From: Lachnospiraceae bacterium
Lineage (GTDB): Bacteria > Bacillota > Clostridia > Lachnospirales > Lachnospiraceae
Direction of reading: 5' to 3'
DNA length: 36,031 bases
Assembly: GCA_024403335.1 (NCBI GenBank)
Contig: JAKSSA010000024.1
Coordinates: 1 to 36,031 of the forward strand
Positions 16,860-25,500 of this stretch are shown one piece after another; position 1 is the first letter of the stretch, and every line of letters starts with the position of its first letter. The position numbers and the translations under genes were made by a program. The notes beneath the pieces were generated by a model. The model had not been told where the DNA came from, did not search any database, and worked only from the letters and a program-made list of their open reading frames with translations.

Positions 16860-16901
16860 ATTTTAGTCCCTTAAAGAGACGATGTCAAGAAATGCTTGAC
16901 A
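16860..16901 (-). promoter_or_regulatory. Lipoprotein gene promoter with palindromic operator on the -35
   Basis: On the minus strand TTGACA (16883-16888), 17-base spacer, TAAAAT (16860-16865). The -35 is one half of a perfect inverted repeat, TGTCAAG-N5-CTTGACA (16883-16901). A dimeric regulator bound there would cover the -35. Confidence 0.7.
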
Positions 16902-16985
16902 GAAATGCTTTTACTAACACAAATGCTTTTTCTAACAGTTTTTCTAACACAAAAGCGGTTTGTAGCATAAAAGCTTTTTTAACAT

Positions 16986-17006
16986 AAAAGGCGGTTTTAA
17001 ACCGCC
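16986..17006 (-). terminator. Intrinsic terminator of the flagellar unit
   Basis: GGCGGTTT and AAACCGCC (16990-17006) form an 8-base-pair stem on a very small loop. On the minus strand TTTT follows. It lies about 300 bases after the FliS-like stop, so both repeat arrays would be transcribed. Confidence 0.65.
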
Positions 17007-17070
17007 CATTATTTTATCTGTTATTTTTATATTAAAGATATTGCAAAGCAATCCTTGTAACATTTTTCAT

Positions 17071-17187
17071 ACTGCACTGCATTCTTTATGCCTTTTCGTA
17101 TTACATCGTGTTCTTTATGCCTTTTCATTTTGCACTGCATTCTTTATGTCTTTTCATATTACACTGCATTCTTTAGCCTTTTTACAT
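17071..17187. repeat. 29-base degenerate tandem repeat, four copies
   Basis: Units of 29, 29, 29 and 30 bases start at 17071, 17100, 17129 and 17158. They share the core TGCATTCTTTATGcCTTTTcat. No spacers lie between them and no coding frame is kept, so this is not CRISPR. Confidence 0.75.
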
Positions 17188-17230
17188 TGCGCTTAATTTT
17201 TACAGCGTTCTTTATCCCATGTCGCTTATG

Positions 17231-17314
17231 AATCCGCAATTGTGCTGCATAAATCCGCAATTGTGCTGCATAAATCCGCAATTGCGCTGTATATATCCAC
17301 AATTACGCTGTAAA
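17231..17314. repeat. 21-base tandem repeat running into a stop codon
   Basis: Four 21-base units start at 17231, 17252, 17273 and 17294. The first two are identical (AATCCGCAATTGTGCTGCAT plus A) and later ones diverge. The fourth overlaps the last codons and stop of the FliS-like gene (17303-17305), as if the array grew from the gene's 3' end. Confidence 0.85.
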
Positions 17315-17782
17315 GCCACGCTTGTAATCACTCGCATCGATTACGCTTTCATTTAAAGTTCCATGTCCGTAGGTCATTCCCACATATACCTGCTGTGCAT
17401 TCTGCATAACCGGGCCTGACTTGTCCTGCTCACTTACGCCAACAAATCCTGTGCGGAGCTTTTCAAGTACAGAAACTGCATGGTCAAGCTTTTCAGGTCT
17501 TCTTCCAATTTCTGCTGCCACTAATGTCTTACGAACAAAAACATAAAGGCTCATCAAAGCATATGAGATAGAGAAGGAATAATCCAAAACTGACATAAGC
17601 TCCTGCACAAACTTTTGTGCATGTCTTAAATCCTTAACGTAATCATCAATACGAAGCATTCTGTAATCTTCTTTTGCATCCTCAATATCTGAAAGAATGA
17701 TATCAAACATTATTACAACCAGCTCACTTTGTGAAGCCTGTGTTATTCTAAGCGTATAATCGCGTAAATTTTCCTGTGTCAT
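17303..17782 (-). CDS. FliS-like flagellin chaperone
   Basis: 159 residues, all helical in outlook. The N-terminal YTLRITQASQSELVVIMFD block followed by a charged helix matches the FliS layout (FliS binds the C-terminus of flagellin in the cytoplasm and prevents early polymerisation). It is longer than standard FliS (about 130 residues): the last about 40 residues (SEQDKSGPVMQNAQQVYVGMTYGHG and onward) are extra and likely unstructured. It starts 19 bases after flagellin and so is co-expressed with its presumed client. It is divergent enough that a FliS-related protein with another role is possible. Confidence 0.65.
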   Translation of the reverse strand: MTQENLRDYTLRITQASQSELVVIMFDIILSDIEDAKEDYRMLRIDDYVKDLRHAQKFVQELMSVLDYSFSISYALMSLYVFVRKTLVAAEIGRRPEKLDHAVSVLEKLRTGFVGVSEQDKSGPVMQNAQQVYVGMTYGHGTLNESVIDASDYKRGFTA

Positions 17783-17801
17783 AATCTATCTTTACCTTCC
17801 T

Positions 17802-19217
17802 TTAGCCCTGGAGTAATGAAAGAACATTCTGAGGACGTTCATTTGCCTGTGCAAGCATTGATGTTCCTGCCTGAGTAAGTACCTGAAGCTGTGTAAAGGT
17901 TGCCATTTCCTCAGCCATATCAACATCCTTAACTCGTGAAAGTGCTTCTGTAAGATTTTCTGCAGATACATCAAGGCTGTTGATTGCATGCTCAATTCTG
18001 TTCTGATAAGCACCAAGCTTAGCTCTTATTGTAGATACCTGTGAAATAGCTTCATCCAATTTAGGAATGGCATTTGCTGCACCAAAGCTTGTACTTACAT
18101 CAATAGAATCTATCATTAAGGAAGTAGTATCTACTCTTGGAATTCTTACTTCCATTGTCTGTCCTTCATTAGCACCAATCTGTAAGGTCATCGGTCCTGC
18201 CTGCAAAACAGTTACGGTTGCATCTCCTGTAGTTCCGTCTTCAACCTTAAATACCATCTCAAAATTATTTAAATCTGATACAGTAACATAGTCACCCTTT
18301 ACAGTAACAGTTGCAGTCTGTCCAAAACCGCCTGTTGCAGTTCTGTCAAGAACAACCTTGGCATCAGCACCCTTAGCAGATACCTGGCTTCCAAGTCCTA
18401 AAAGGTCTCCAATTTCGCCCTGTGTATATATTTCAAGTGTTGCATTTTCTCCAAATTCATTGCTTTCATATTTAAATGAGGTCATGGATGGATCATCAAT
18501 TGTAACGATATCTCCGGCATCATTTACGGGAACAACTGTAATACCCATGGAATCACATGAATTTCTTATTGCCTGATATACCTGTTCTGTACTGCTGCCT
18601 GCAGGGATATTAATCTTAGTACCGTTTATATCGACGGCAGAATCTGCTGAAGTAACAAAACTGCTTGTTTTAAGCTTGCCTGTTATTTCGCCCTTCTGAG
18701 GTGCCTTTTCAACATTAAATGAATAGCTTTTAATATCTACTTCATCCGATAAAGAAATCAATGTAACCTTTGTATTGTCAGAATATGATCTTCTGTCTAC
18801 TGTTCCGTTTAAAAGCTTCTTTGTATTAAATTCTGTTGTATCAGAAATACGGTTTATTTCTTCCTTAAGCTGTGCAATTTCAGCCTGAAGTGACTCTCTG
18901 TCGGCATCTGTGTTAGTTCCGTTGGTTGACTGTACAGAAAGCTCTCTCATTCTCTGAAGCATTTCTTCAACTTCAACCAAAGCACCTTCTGCTGTCTGAA
19001 TAACAGAAATACCATCTGATGCATTTCGTGATGCCTGTTCAAGACCACGAATCTGCATTCTCATCTTTTCTGAAATTGCAAGTCCTGCTGCATCATCTGC
19101 TGCCCTGTTAATTCTGTAACCGGATGACAGCTTCTCAAGACTCTTTTCAAGCTTTGAATTATTAGTGTTTAAAAGGCTGTTAGCCTTTAATGCAGAGATG
19201 TTATGGTTTATTCTCAT
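17802..19217 (-). CDS. fliC: Flagellin
   Basis: Filament subunit, exported through the flagellar type III apparatus. The conserved N-terminal D0/D1 region is clear (RINHNISALKANSLLNTN, LSSGYRINRAADDAAGLAIS, GISVIQTAEGALVEVEEML). So is the C-terminal D1/D0 region (RAKLGAYQNRIEHAINSLD to VLTQAGTSMLAQANERPQNV, ending LLQG). Residues about 170-380 form a variable domain, beta-rich by appearance, exposed on the filament and making the protein larger (471 residues) than minimal Firmicute flagellins of about 275. AGGAGG lies 4 bases before the ATG. It is the middle gene of a three-gene unit. Confidence 0.96.
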   Translation of the reverse strand: MRINHNISALKANSLLNTNNSKLEKSLEKLSSGYRINRAADDAAGLAISEKMRMQIRGLEQASRNASDGISVIQTAEGALVEVEEMLQRMRELSVQSTNGTNTDADRESLQAEIAQLKEEINRISDTTEFNTKKLLNGTVDRRSYSDNTKVTLISLSDEVDIKSYSFNVEKAPQKGEITGKLKTSSFVTSADSAVDINGTKINIPAGSSTEQVYQAIRNSCDSMGITVVPVNDAGDIVTIDDPSMTSFKYESNEFGENATLEIYTQGEIGDLLGLGSQVSAKGADAKVVLDRTATGGFGQTATVTVKGDYVTVSDLNNFEMVFKVEDGTTGDATVTVLQAGPMTLQIGANEGQTMEVRIPRVDTTSLMIDSIDVSTSFGAANAIPKLDEAISQVSTIRAKLGAYQNRIEHAINSLDVSAENLTEALSRVKDVDMAEEMATFTQLQVLTQAGTSMLAQANERPQNVLSLLQG

Positions 19218-19250
19218 GTTGCCTCCTCAAGGTCTTCAAAACAACTTTGG

Positions 19251-22200
19251 TCAGTTGCCGTCTGCTTCTTTCAAATGAAGCAAAAGTGTTTTGGCTATTT
19301 TATAAAGATCATTATTGCTTGCCAAACTTCCTTGTTCAGAAGCACTGTCCTGTTCGAAGACGTAGGTGTCTCCGCCTCGCTCATCTGTACTGTAATAAAC
19401 TGCCTCGCATTTCACCGATGCCTCGTTAAAGGCTGCGAACAGATTAAGCTGTCGTTCTTCCAGTGTTGTTTTTCCTTCCCTTGAATCACTGGTTATCAGG
19501 CACTTTATGCCTGTCTCACCCGCTTTTACTTTGGCTGTAACTTTACCAAGGTTTGCGCTGTCATATGTAAGATTAACTTTACCCTTTTCAGCTCCTCCTG
19601 ATATTACAGTAACATTCATCTGAAGAATGTCATCACCTGTATCAATAGGAATCTGATAATATTCTCTCTTGCTAAGTCTTCGCATAAATCTTATGCCAAC
19701 ATCAATTGATTTCAATGCCTTTATATCAAGACTGTCTGTTTCACTGCTTGCATACATTTGCTTTTTTAGCTCTAAGGTTTTGTCTGCAAATTCATCAACA
19801 GCATTTTGCATTTCCTCTTTACTGTTAAGACTTTCAAACAGATTAGGAAGCTCTTCGTTTTTCTTTTCATTAAGAATACGTTTAAGCTCCTTATAATTAC
19901 TCATGTCGCCATGAAGTAATGCATTTGCGGCACCTATGTTTTCAACTGTTGAAATAATCTTGTAATCACTTAAGAACTTGCTTGGATTATCAGCTTCTGA
20001 AGCAAGCTGCCTTATTTCCTCTGTTTTTTGCTTTATTTCTTCAGCCTGAGGCTTCTCCATGTCAACAGTTTCAAAAGGCTCCTTATTTTTATTATCGGCC
20101 TTGTCCCCAATTTTCTTAAGAATATCGGTCATATTTTCAGAAAGGCCATTTGACATTCTGTCAACCCTTCTTGCATTTTCTTCTTTTTCTCTTTTACTTT
20201 GTGACAGTAAAGATTCACCGAATTTGTCATCTACTTTAGTATCAAATCTGGGCGCTAAACCATTTTTAACTGCCTTTTGAAGATTAGCCAAGGTCATTGT
20301 CTGATTTTTCATCATCAGATTTCCCATGGCAATTTCATCATTGTCCTTAATCTGATGCAAAGCCCTATAAATACCAATATATGCTGTACGCTCCTTATCG
20401 GAAATTTTGCTGTTTTTCTCTAAGTTTACAAGGAAATTCGAGAACTTTTCATCAGCAGAAATTCCCTCCTCTTCTTTAATAGCGTCAATTTTTTCCCTCA
20501 AATCATCTATTGTCTCTGAAAGAGGATTAATTCCATCTCTTATCATTCTGACTGTTACCTGAGGATGTAAATTTTCAAGAACATATGTAAGCTTTTCGTC
20601 ATATTCCTTTATTTCATCGATACTCTTCTGATTAATCTCCTTATTGGAATATGAGAGCATTCTGGCTGCTCTTGCATTTTCCTCTGTAACTTCTGCGCCA
20701 ACAGTGCGAAGCAGGGAATCAATATTATTAAATGCCTTTTTTTTGTTTTCGCCAAATTCATGTGAAGGTGTGGTCATGACTCCTTCATAGGTTTCGTAAA
20801 ACTTTCTGTAAACAGGATTCGTTTTCTCTGCTGCTATAGCTTCAAGCTCCTTGCCCTTTAAGTGAAGCTCTTCCAAAGAAATATCCTTATATTCATCCTT
20901 TGTTTCAGGAACTAACAATATGGGCGCGTTTTTAAGCTCATCAACTTTTTTTGTGGTTTCCTGCAATAATTCAAGCGAACTTCTGCTTAACTCTACTCCT
21001 GCGCCTTTAAAGAAAGAAGAATACATTCCGTCCTCAAGCTCTTTAAGTGAGGATACAAGAGTAGTAAGCTTTTCAGTATCTACTGAAATACCCTGTTTTG
21101 AGAGTCTGAAGCCTGCATCAAAAGTAAGTCTTGCTTTGACCTCTTCAAGCTGTCTTCTGGTTCTGATATTCAAAGCCTCTGCCTCACCCTGGCGGTTAAG
21201 GCTTTGTATGTTGCGCTTAAATTCTGCTCCTAAATCGCCACTTTGAATATGTGCTTTTGCATTTATCAAATCTGTAAGTGAAAGCTCTATATTCTTTGAA
21301 TAATATTCACCATCGTCTGAAACTGCTTTATTAGAAGCAAAAAGTACATCATCATTGTTAAGTGTATGTACCTGATTTACCAATGACTTTACGCCTGACT
21401 TTGAAAGAGTTGTAAAAATTGCATCCTTGGGTTGCTTTCCAATAGAAACAGCATCAATAATTTTATCAAGTATCTCATCTTCATTAAGTTTAAGCTTTTT
21501 TAAACCGGCAAAATATACACAATTATCGGTAGTAAGAGGAATATCTCTTCTAATGAAGGTCTTTGCGGTCTCCATCATTGCCTTGTCATTCTTAATTCCA
21601 GCATGGAAAAGAAGCTTGGTAACAGAAGGTTCAAGCTGTTTCCAGGTTTCATTTGTTAATGGCTTTTCAGGTCTTGCATCAAGAAGTTTTGCATTACTTC
21701 TTGCCAAAGTTATGTTCTCAACTGTAGCTGACAATTTGTTGGTTACAAGATATTGCGCTTCTGAATCCGTTAAAGCAAAGGCCTTGCTTGCGCCAAAGCT
21801 TTCCATAGTTTCAAATATGCTCTTTACTAACTCTAAAGTAACCGGAATATCAGCGCTTTCAAGTCTTTTTGCTATTCTTTCAGCTCTTGGATCATTCAGA
21901 ACTGACTTTTGAGCCATCTCTTTAACTGCTTGTGATTCTTCTTTAATTTTAGTCCCTGCAGCTTCATAGAAATCAGCCCTCATTTCCATCTGCATTTTTA
22001 TACGCTTAAGATTTTCAAGCAAGGCTTCACTTGTCATCTTCTCTACAGGAAAACCTTCATCATAAAGAAGCTTTAAGTCTTCCTCTGTCATAACCTTTGC
22101 AGCTTCCTCTAAGCTTTCTTTACTTACCTCATAATCCGGTTTTTCCTTCTTTTCATTTACTTTATCATCATTTAAGCGGTCATCATTTTTGCCGTATACT

Positions 22201-22373
22201 GAAGACTTTGTTGTATCTTTTGTCTCGCCAAGTGAGAAAATATCATCATTTACATCATTAAAAAAGCCGGAATTCTTCGCATTTCTAACTTCACTTCCCT
22301 GTGTGCGCTGCATTCCGTCTTTTATTATTTCATCCTTGATTCTGTCGTTGGTATTAAAGTTTGTATTTATCAT
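19251..22373 (-). CDS. Giant FliK-like (flagellar hook-length control) protein
   Basis: 1040 residues, hydrophilic, with long charged helical stretches and no signal peptide or membrane segment. The last about 135 residues (YYQIPIDTGDDILQMNVTVI, GKVNLTYDSANLGKVTAKVK, AFNEASVKCEAVYYST) resemble the C-terminal Flg_hook domain of FliK, where hydrophobic strands around an LG-x-V core act on FlhB to switch export from hook to filament. The N-terminal 900 residues would be the ruler part and are more than twice the usual length. Position directly before flagellin, in the same transcript, supports a flagellar role. GGAGGG is 6 bases from the ATG. The FliK assignment is inference; I may be seeing a lineage-specific DUF family. 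Confidence 0.55.
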   Translation of the reverse strand: MINTNFNTNDRIKDEIIKDGMQRTQGSEVRNAKNSGFFNDVNDDIFSLGETKDTTKSSVYGKNDDRLNDDKVNEKKEKPDYEVSKESLEEAAKVMTEEDLKLLYDEGFPVEKMTSEALLENLKRIKMQMEMRADFYEAAGTKIKEESQAVKEMAQKSVLNDPRAERIAKRLESADIPVTLELVKSIFETMESFGASKAFALTDSEAQYLVTNKLSATVENITLARSNAKLLDARPEKPLTNETWKQLEPSVTKLLFHAGIKNDKAMMETAKTFIRRDIPLTTDNCVYFAGLKKLKLNEDEILDKIIDAVSIGKQPKDAIFTTLSKSGVKSLVNQVHTLNNDDVLFASNKAVSDDGEYYSKNIELSLTDLINAKAHIQSGDLGAEFKRNIQSLNRQGEAEALNIRTRRQLEEVKARLTFDAGFRLSKQGISVDTEKLTTLVSSLKELEDGMYSSFFKGAGVELSRSSLELLQETTKKVDELKNAPILLVPETKDEYKDISLEELHLKGKELEAIAAEKTNPVYRKFYETYEGVMTTPSHEFGENKKKAFNNIDSLLRTVGAEVTEENARAARMLSYSNKEINQKSIDEIKEYDEKLTYVLENLHPQVTVRMIRDGINPLSETIDDLREKIDAIKEEEGISADEKFSNFLVNLEKNSKISDKERTAYIGIYRALHQIKDNDEIAMGNLMMKNQTMTLANLQKAVKNGLAPRFDTKVDDKFGESLLSQSKREKEENARRVDRMSNGLSENMTDILKKIGDKADNKNKEPFETVDMEKPQAEEIKQKTEEIRQLASEADNPSKFLSDYKIISTVENIGAANALLHGDMSNYKELKRILNEKKNEELPNLFESLNSKEEMQNAVDEFADKTLELKKQMYASSETDSLDIKALKSIDVGIRFMRRLSKREYYQIPIDTGDDILQMNVTVISGGAEKGKVNLTYDSANLGKVTAKVKAGETGIKCLITSDSREGKTTLEERQLNLFAAFNEASVKCEAVYYSTDERGGDTYVFEQDSASEQGSLASNNDLYKIAKTLLLHLKEADGN

Positions 22374-22392
22374 TTTACGCCCTCCGATTATT

Positions 22393-22419
22393 ATATCGGC
22401 ACATTAAAGCATGTCTATA
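22393..22419 (-). promoter_or_regulatory. Sigma-28 (SigD)-like promoter of the flagellar unit
   Basis: On the minus strand the -10 GCCGATAT (22393-22400) matches the sigma-28 consensus GCCGATAA in 7 of 8 positions. TATA (22416-22419, consensus TAAA) sits 15 bases upstream. It lies just after the terminator of the preceding gene and about 20 bases before the FliK-like start. No vegetative promoter is seen. Confidence 0.7.
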
Positions 22420-22431
22420 AGACAAAAAAAT

Positions 22432-22471
22432 CCCTTAAACAGATTTGGCTTTCACTTTATCCGTTTAAGGG
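22432..22471 (-). terminator. Intrinsic terminator after the c-di-GMP gene
   Basis: On the minus strand CCCTTAAACGGAT pairs with ATCTGTTTAAGGG (13 base pairs, one G-U) around a 14-base loop. It is followed by ATTTTTTT. It insulates the flagellar unit from the upstream gene. Confidence 0.88.
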
Positions 22472-22508
22472 CTAATTTTTTAAGATATATTTATTGGTTG
22501 CAAATCAT

Positions 22509-25500
22509 TTAATCTCTTCCATGATAAGTACCATTCTTACGGCGCTCTTCCTTTGCCTTATTCTTCCAGATGTACATCAAATTATCAGCTTCTTCTAATC
22601 TTTCGGCAAAATTACTTGTATCCTTATTACACTTTTCAAAGGTAAGTCCAAAGCTTATGTGCCACTTGTAAGGCTTTCTGCTGTGTTCATTGTAGTTGTC
22701 CATCCAGTTAATAAGCTTTTGCGAGAACTCTTCCCTAACATTTTCGGCATATGGCATAATTATCGCCATAACGAATTCGTCACCACCGAAACGCGCACAG
22801 ATAGCATCTCTTCCGCCAACCTCTTCCATACATTTTCCGACAGTTTTAAGAGCATTATCACCTTCATAATGTAAAAAGGTATCGTTAATGTATTTAAGCT
22901 CATCCATGTCAATAGATGCAAGCAAAAGCCATGGATCTGCCATTATACTTTCCTTTAATACGGCTCTGAAGCGCTTATCAAAACCATGTCTGTTGTAAAG
23001 ACCTGTAAGTGCATCTCTGTCATAAATCTTTTCCATTTCGACATTTGACTGCCTGAGCATCGAGTTCGTTGTCTTAATTCTAACCTGGTTACGCATCATC
23101 ATCAAAGCATTACCGATATTACTTGAAAATGAATTTGCTCTCTTAAAGTTAATAACCTGATGCCAGTAACTCATCGCAATATAACCGATTTCGTCATTCT
23201 GGAAATGCAAAGGATAGAACATGATTTTTCTGGTATCACCGGCCTTTGCAATTAAATCAAGCAAAATCTCGTTATTGCCAATCGGTGCTTCTTTAACCTC
23301 AAAGTCATCTCTTGAGCAATATCCTTCCATCATTCGGATCATTTTCTTACCGGTTGCCGTAGATGCATTTTTGAAGCTGCCCGCTTCTGTTTCAATACCT
23401 CTGACGTCGTTAATAAAACGTTCTATGAAATATATTGCAAAATAATCGCAGCCTATCATCTTAATGTAATGTGGCAGCTTTGCAAGACATTCTTCAAGAG
23501 AATCATTATCTGATATAACTGACAAAAGCTTATACATCTCATTCTCATATATCTCCTGAGAAGCAAGTCTTGAGTACAGTTCGCTTTGCATTTCATTAGT
23601 TGCGATAATGGTTTTAGGTTCACAGCCGCAGCTTTGTGAAGGAACAAACAAATGTGGTATTAATACCTTCTGCTTGCAGGGTTCACCTGATAATACTTTT
23701 GAAACAATATTAAAAGTTTGTCTGGCAGCTGTTTCAATATCCTGAATTGCTGTTGTAAGACGGGGTGAATGGTATTTTTCCATCTCAATTCCATCAAATC
23801 CGGTAACAATAATGTCTTCAGGTACTGAAAGCCTTCTTCCTTCAATAACAGTATTTGAAATAACACCTATGGCAGCAATTGCCATTATATCGTTTGCACA
23901 GATAATGGCATCTGGCAATTCATCAAGCTTATTAACATTAAGGAAGCCTTTGGTAACTTCTCTTGCAGGTCCTTCCCAGAAATCTCCATATCCTATCCTG
24001 CTTTCTTCATAAGGAATACATCTTGAAGCAAGCATTTCCTTAAAAGCAGTCATTCTTTCCTGAGCTGATGTATCATCCTTAGGACCACCAATGAAATTAA
24101 CCTTTGAGCAGCCATGATCAATCATGATATGTGAACAGATTTTTCTAAAGCCACCCACATAATCATACTTAACCGAATAACAGCCTTCCATTTCCTCGTC
24201 AATTAAAATAACAGGAACATTTTTTCTTCTGGCATTTGTAACAACTCGTTCAACAATACTTGCAGATTTGATAACTCTTGGAAGGATTATAATAAAGTCA
24301 ACTTCATCATAATTAATCAAATTATAAACAGAAGCCTGACCTTGTTCTTCGCTGTCGCTTTCTGACAAATTACCAAATACAGAGTTATAAATTTCAACAA
24401 AGTATCCGTTCTCTCTTGCGATTGTGGCAAGTCTTGTTACATATCCACCTTCGATTTGCTGCTGCATGTTTGCTGTACAAATAGCGATTACATGCGTCAA
24501 ATCCTTCTTTGCGGTATTGATAATAATCTTGCCTTCATCTTCCGTTAAGAACTTTTCTTCTTCTGCCTGCCTTGTTCTGGCAAGTTCTCTTTTTCTATTT
24601 CCGCTTAATTTAGCCTCAAGCTCTCTTCCTGTTACAGGTTTACTAAAATAGTAGCCCTGAATATAGTCTGCACCAACTCTTGAAATTTTCTCAACCTGAG
24701 ATTCATTTTCAATACCTTCTGCAATAATCTCCAAATGAAGCTTCTTAAACATCTTAATTGTGTGTTCCAGAAGAATCTTTGAATTCTCATCTTCAAATGC
24801 AGCCCATACAAAATACTTATCAAGTTTAATAAGCTTAAAGGGCATTTCGATGACATAGTTAATATTTGAATAACCTGAGCCATAGTCATCCAATGCGAAT
24901 ATAATTCCTGCATCAGTAAGTTCTTTCATGTTCTTAGCAAGGATATCTCCTGCCAAAATTGCTTCACTTTCAGTAAGCTCGAAAGCAAGCATCTCATGAG
25001 GAACATCATAAGTATCAATTATTTCAAGTGCTCTCTTAGCAAAGCCTTCTTGCATACCCTGAATAGTTGACATGTTTATCTGAACAAGCTGGACACCCTT
25101 CTCACGAAGCTTGGTATCGACAATAAATCGGCAAACTTCCTCGATGATTACATATCCAAGCTGTATAATCATATCATTTTTCTCAGCCAGGGAAATAAAC
25201 TCATCAGGGCTTATTCTTCCATAATCATCAACATAAAGACGTGCTAATGCTTCCAGCGAAACGAATCTTTGCTCAAAAACAGAGAAAATTGGCTGATATG
25301 CAAGCTCCATCTTATGATACATAATTGCATTATTAAGACCTGTTACAATCGCATCCTTACGCTTAATTGTATCTACAAACTTAGAATCATATTCTGTATA
25401 TCTGACTTCCTTAGAACGTGTCATGTCAGCGCATATGTTTTCAAGCAAATTCCAGTTTGCGAACTCGTTTGCATCCATCATTTCGCCGGGTACTCTTGCT

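Larger units (their letters stand above)
16902..17302. other. Repeat-rich gene-free spacer
   Basis: The stretch between the flagellar unit and the lipoprotein gene has no credible gene. From left to right it holds short TAACACAAATGC/TAACACAAAAGC-type repeats (about 16913-16990), the flagellar terminator, a 29-base tandem array and a 21-base tandem array (the last three listed separately). Confidence 0.6.

Noticed and set aside
17071-17314. Possible CRISPR array
   Set aside because: The repeats are directly abutting with 21- and 29-base periods and no unique spacers, the units are degenerate, and no cas genes are nearby.
21427-21912. 161-codon open frame antisense to the FliK-like gene
   Set aside because: It mirrors the codon structure of the real gene on the other strand and lacks a ribosome-binding site; other long antisense frames in the window were dismissed for the same reason.
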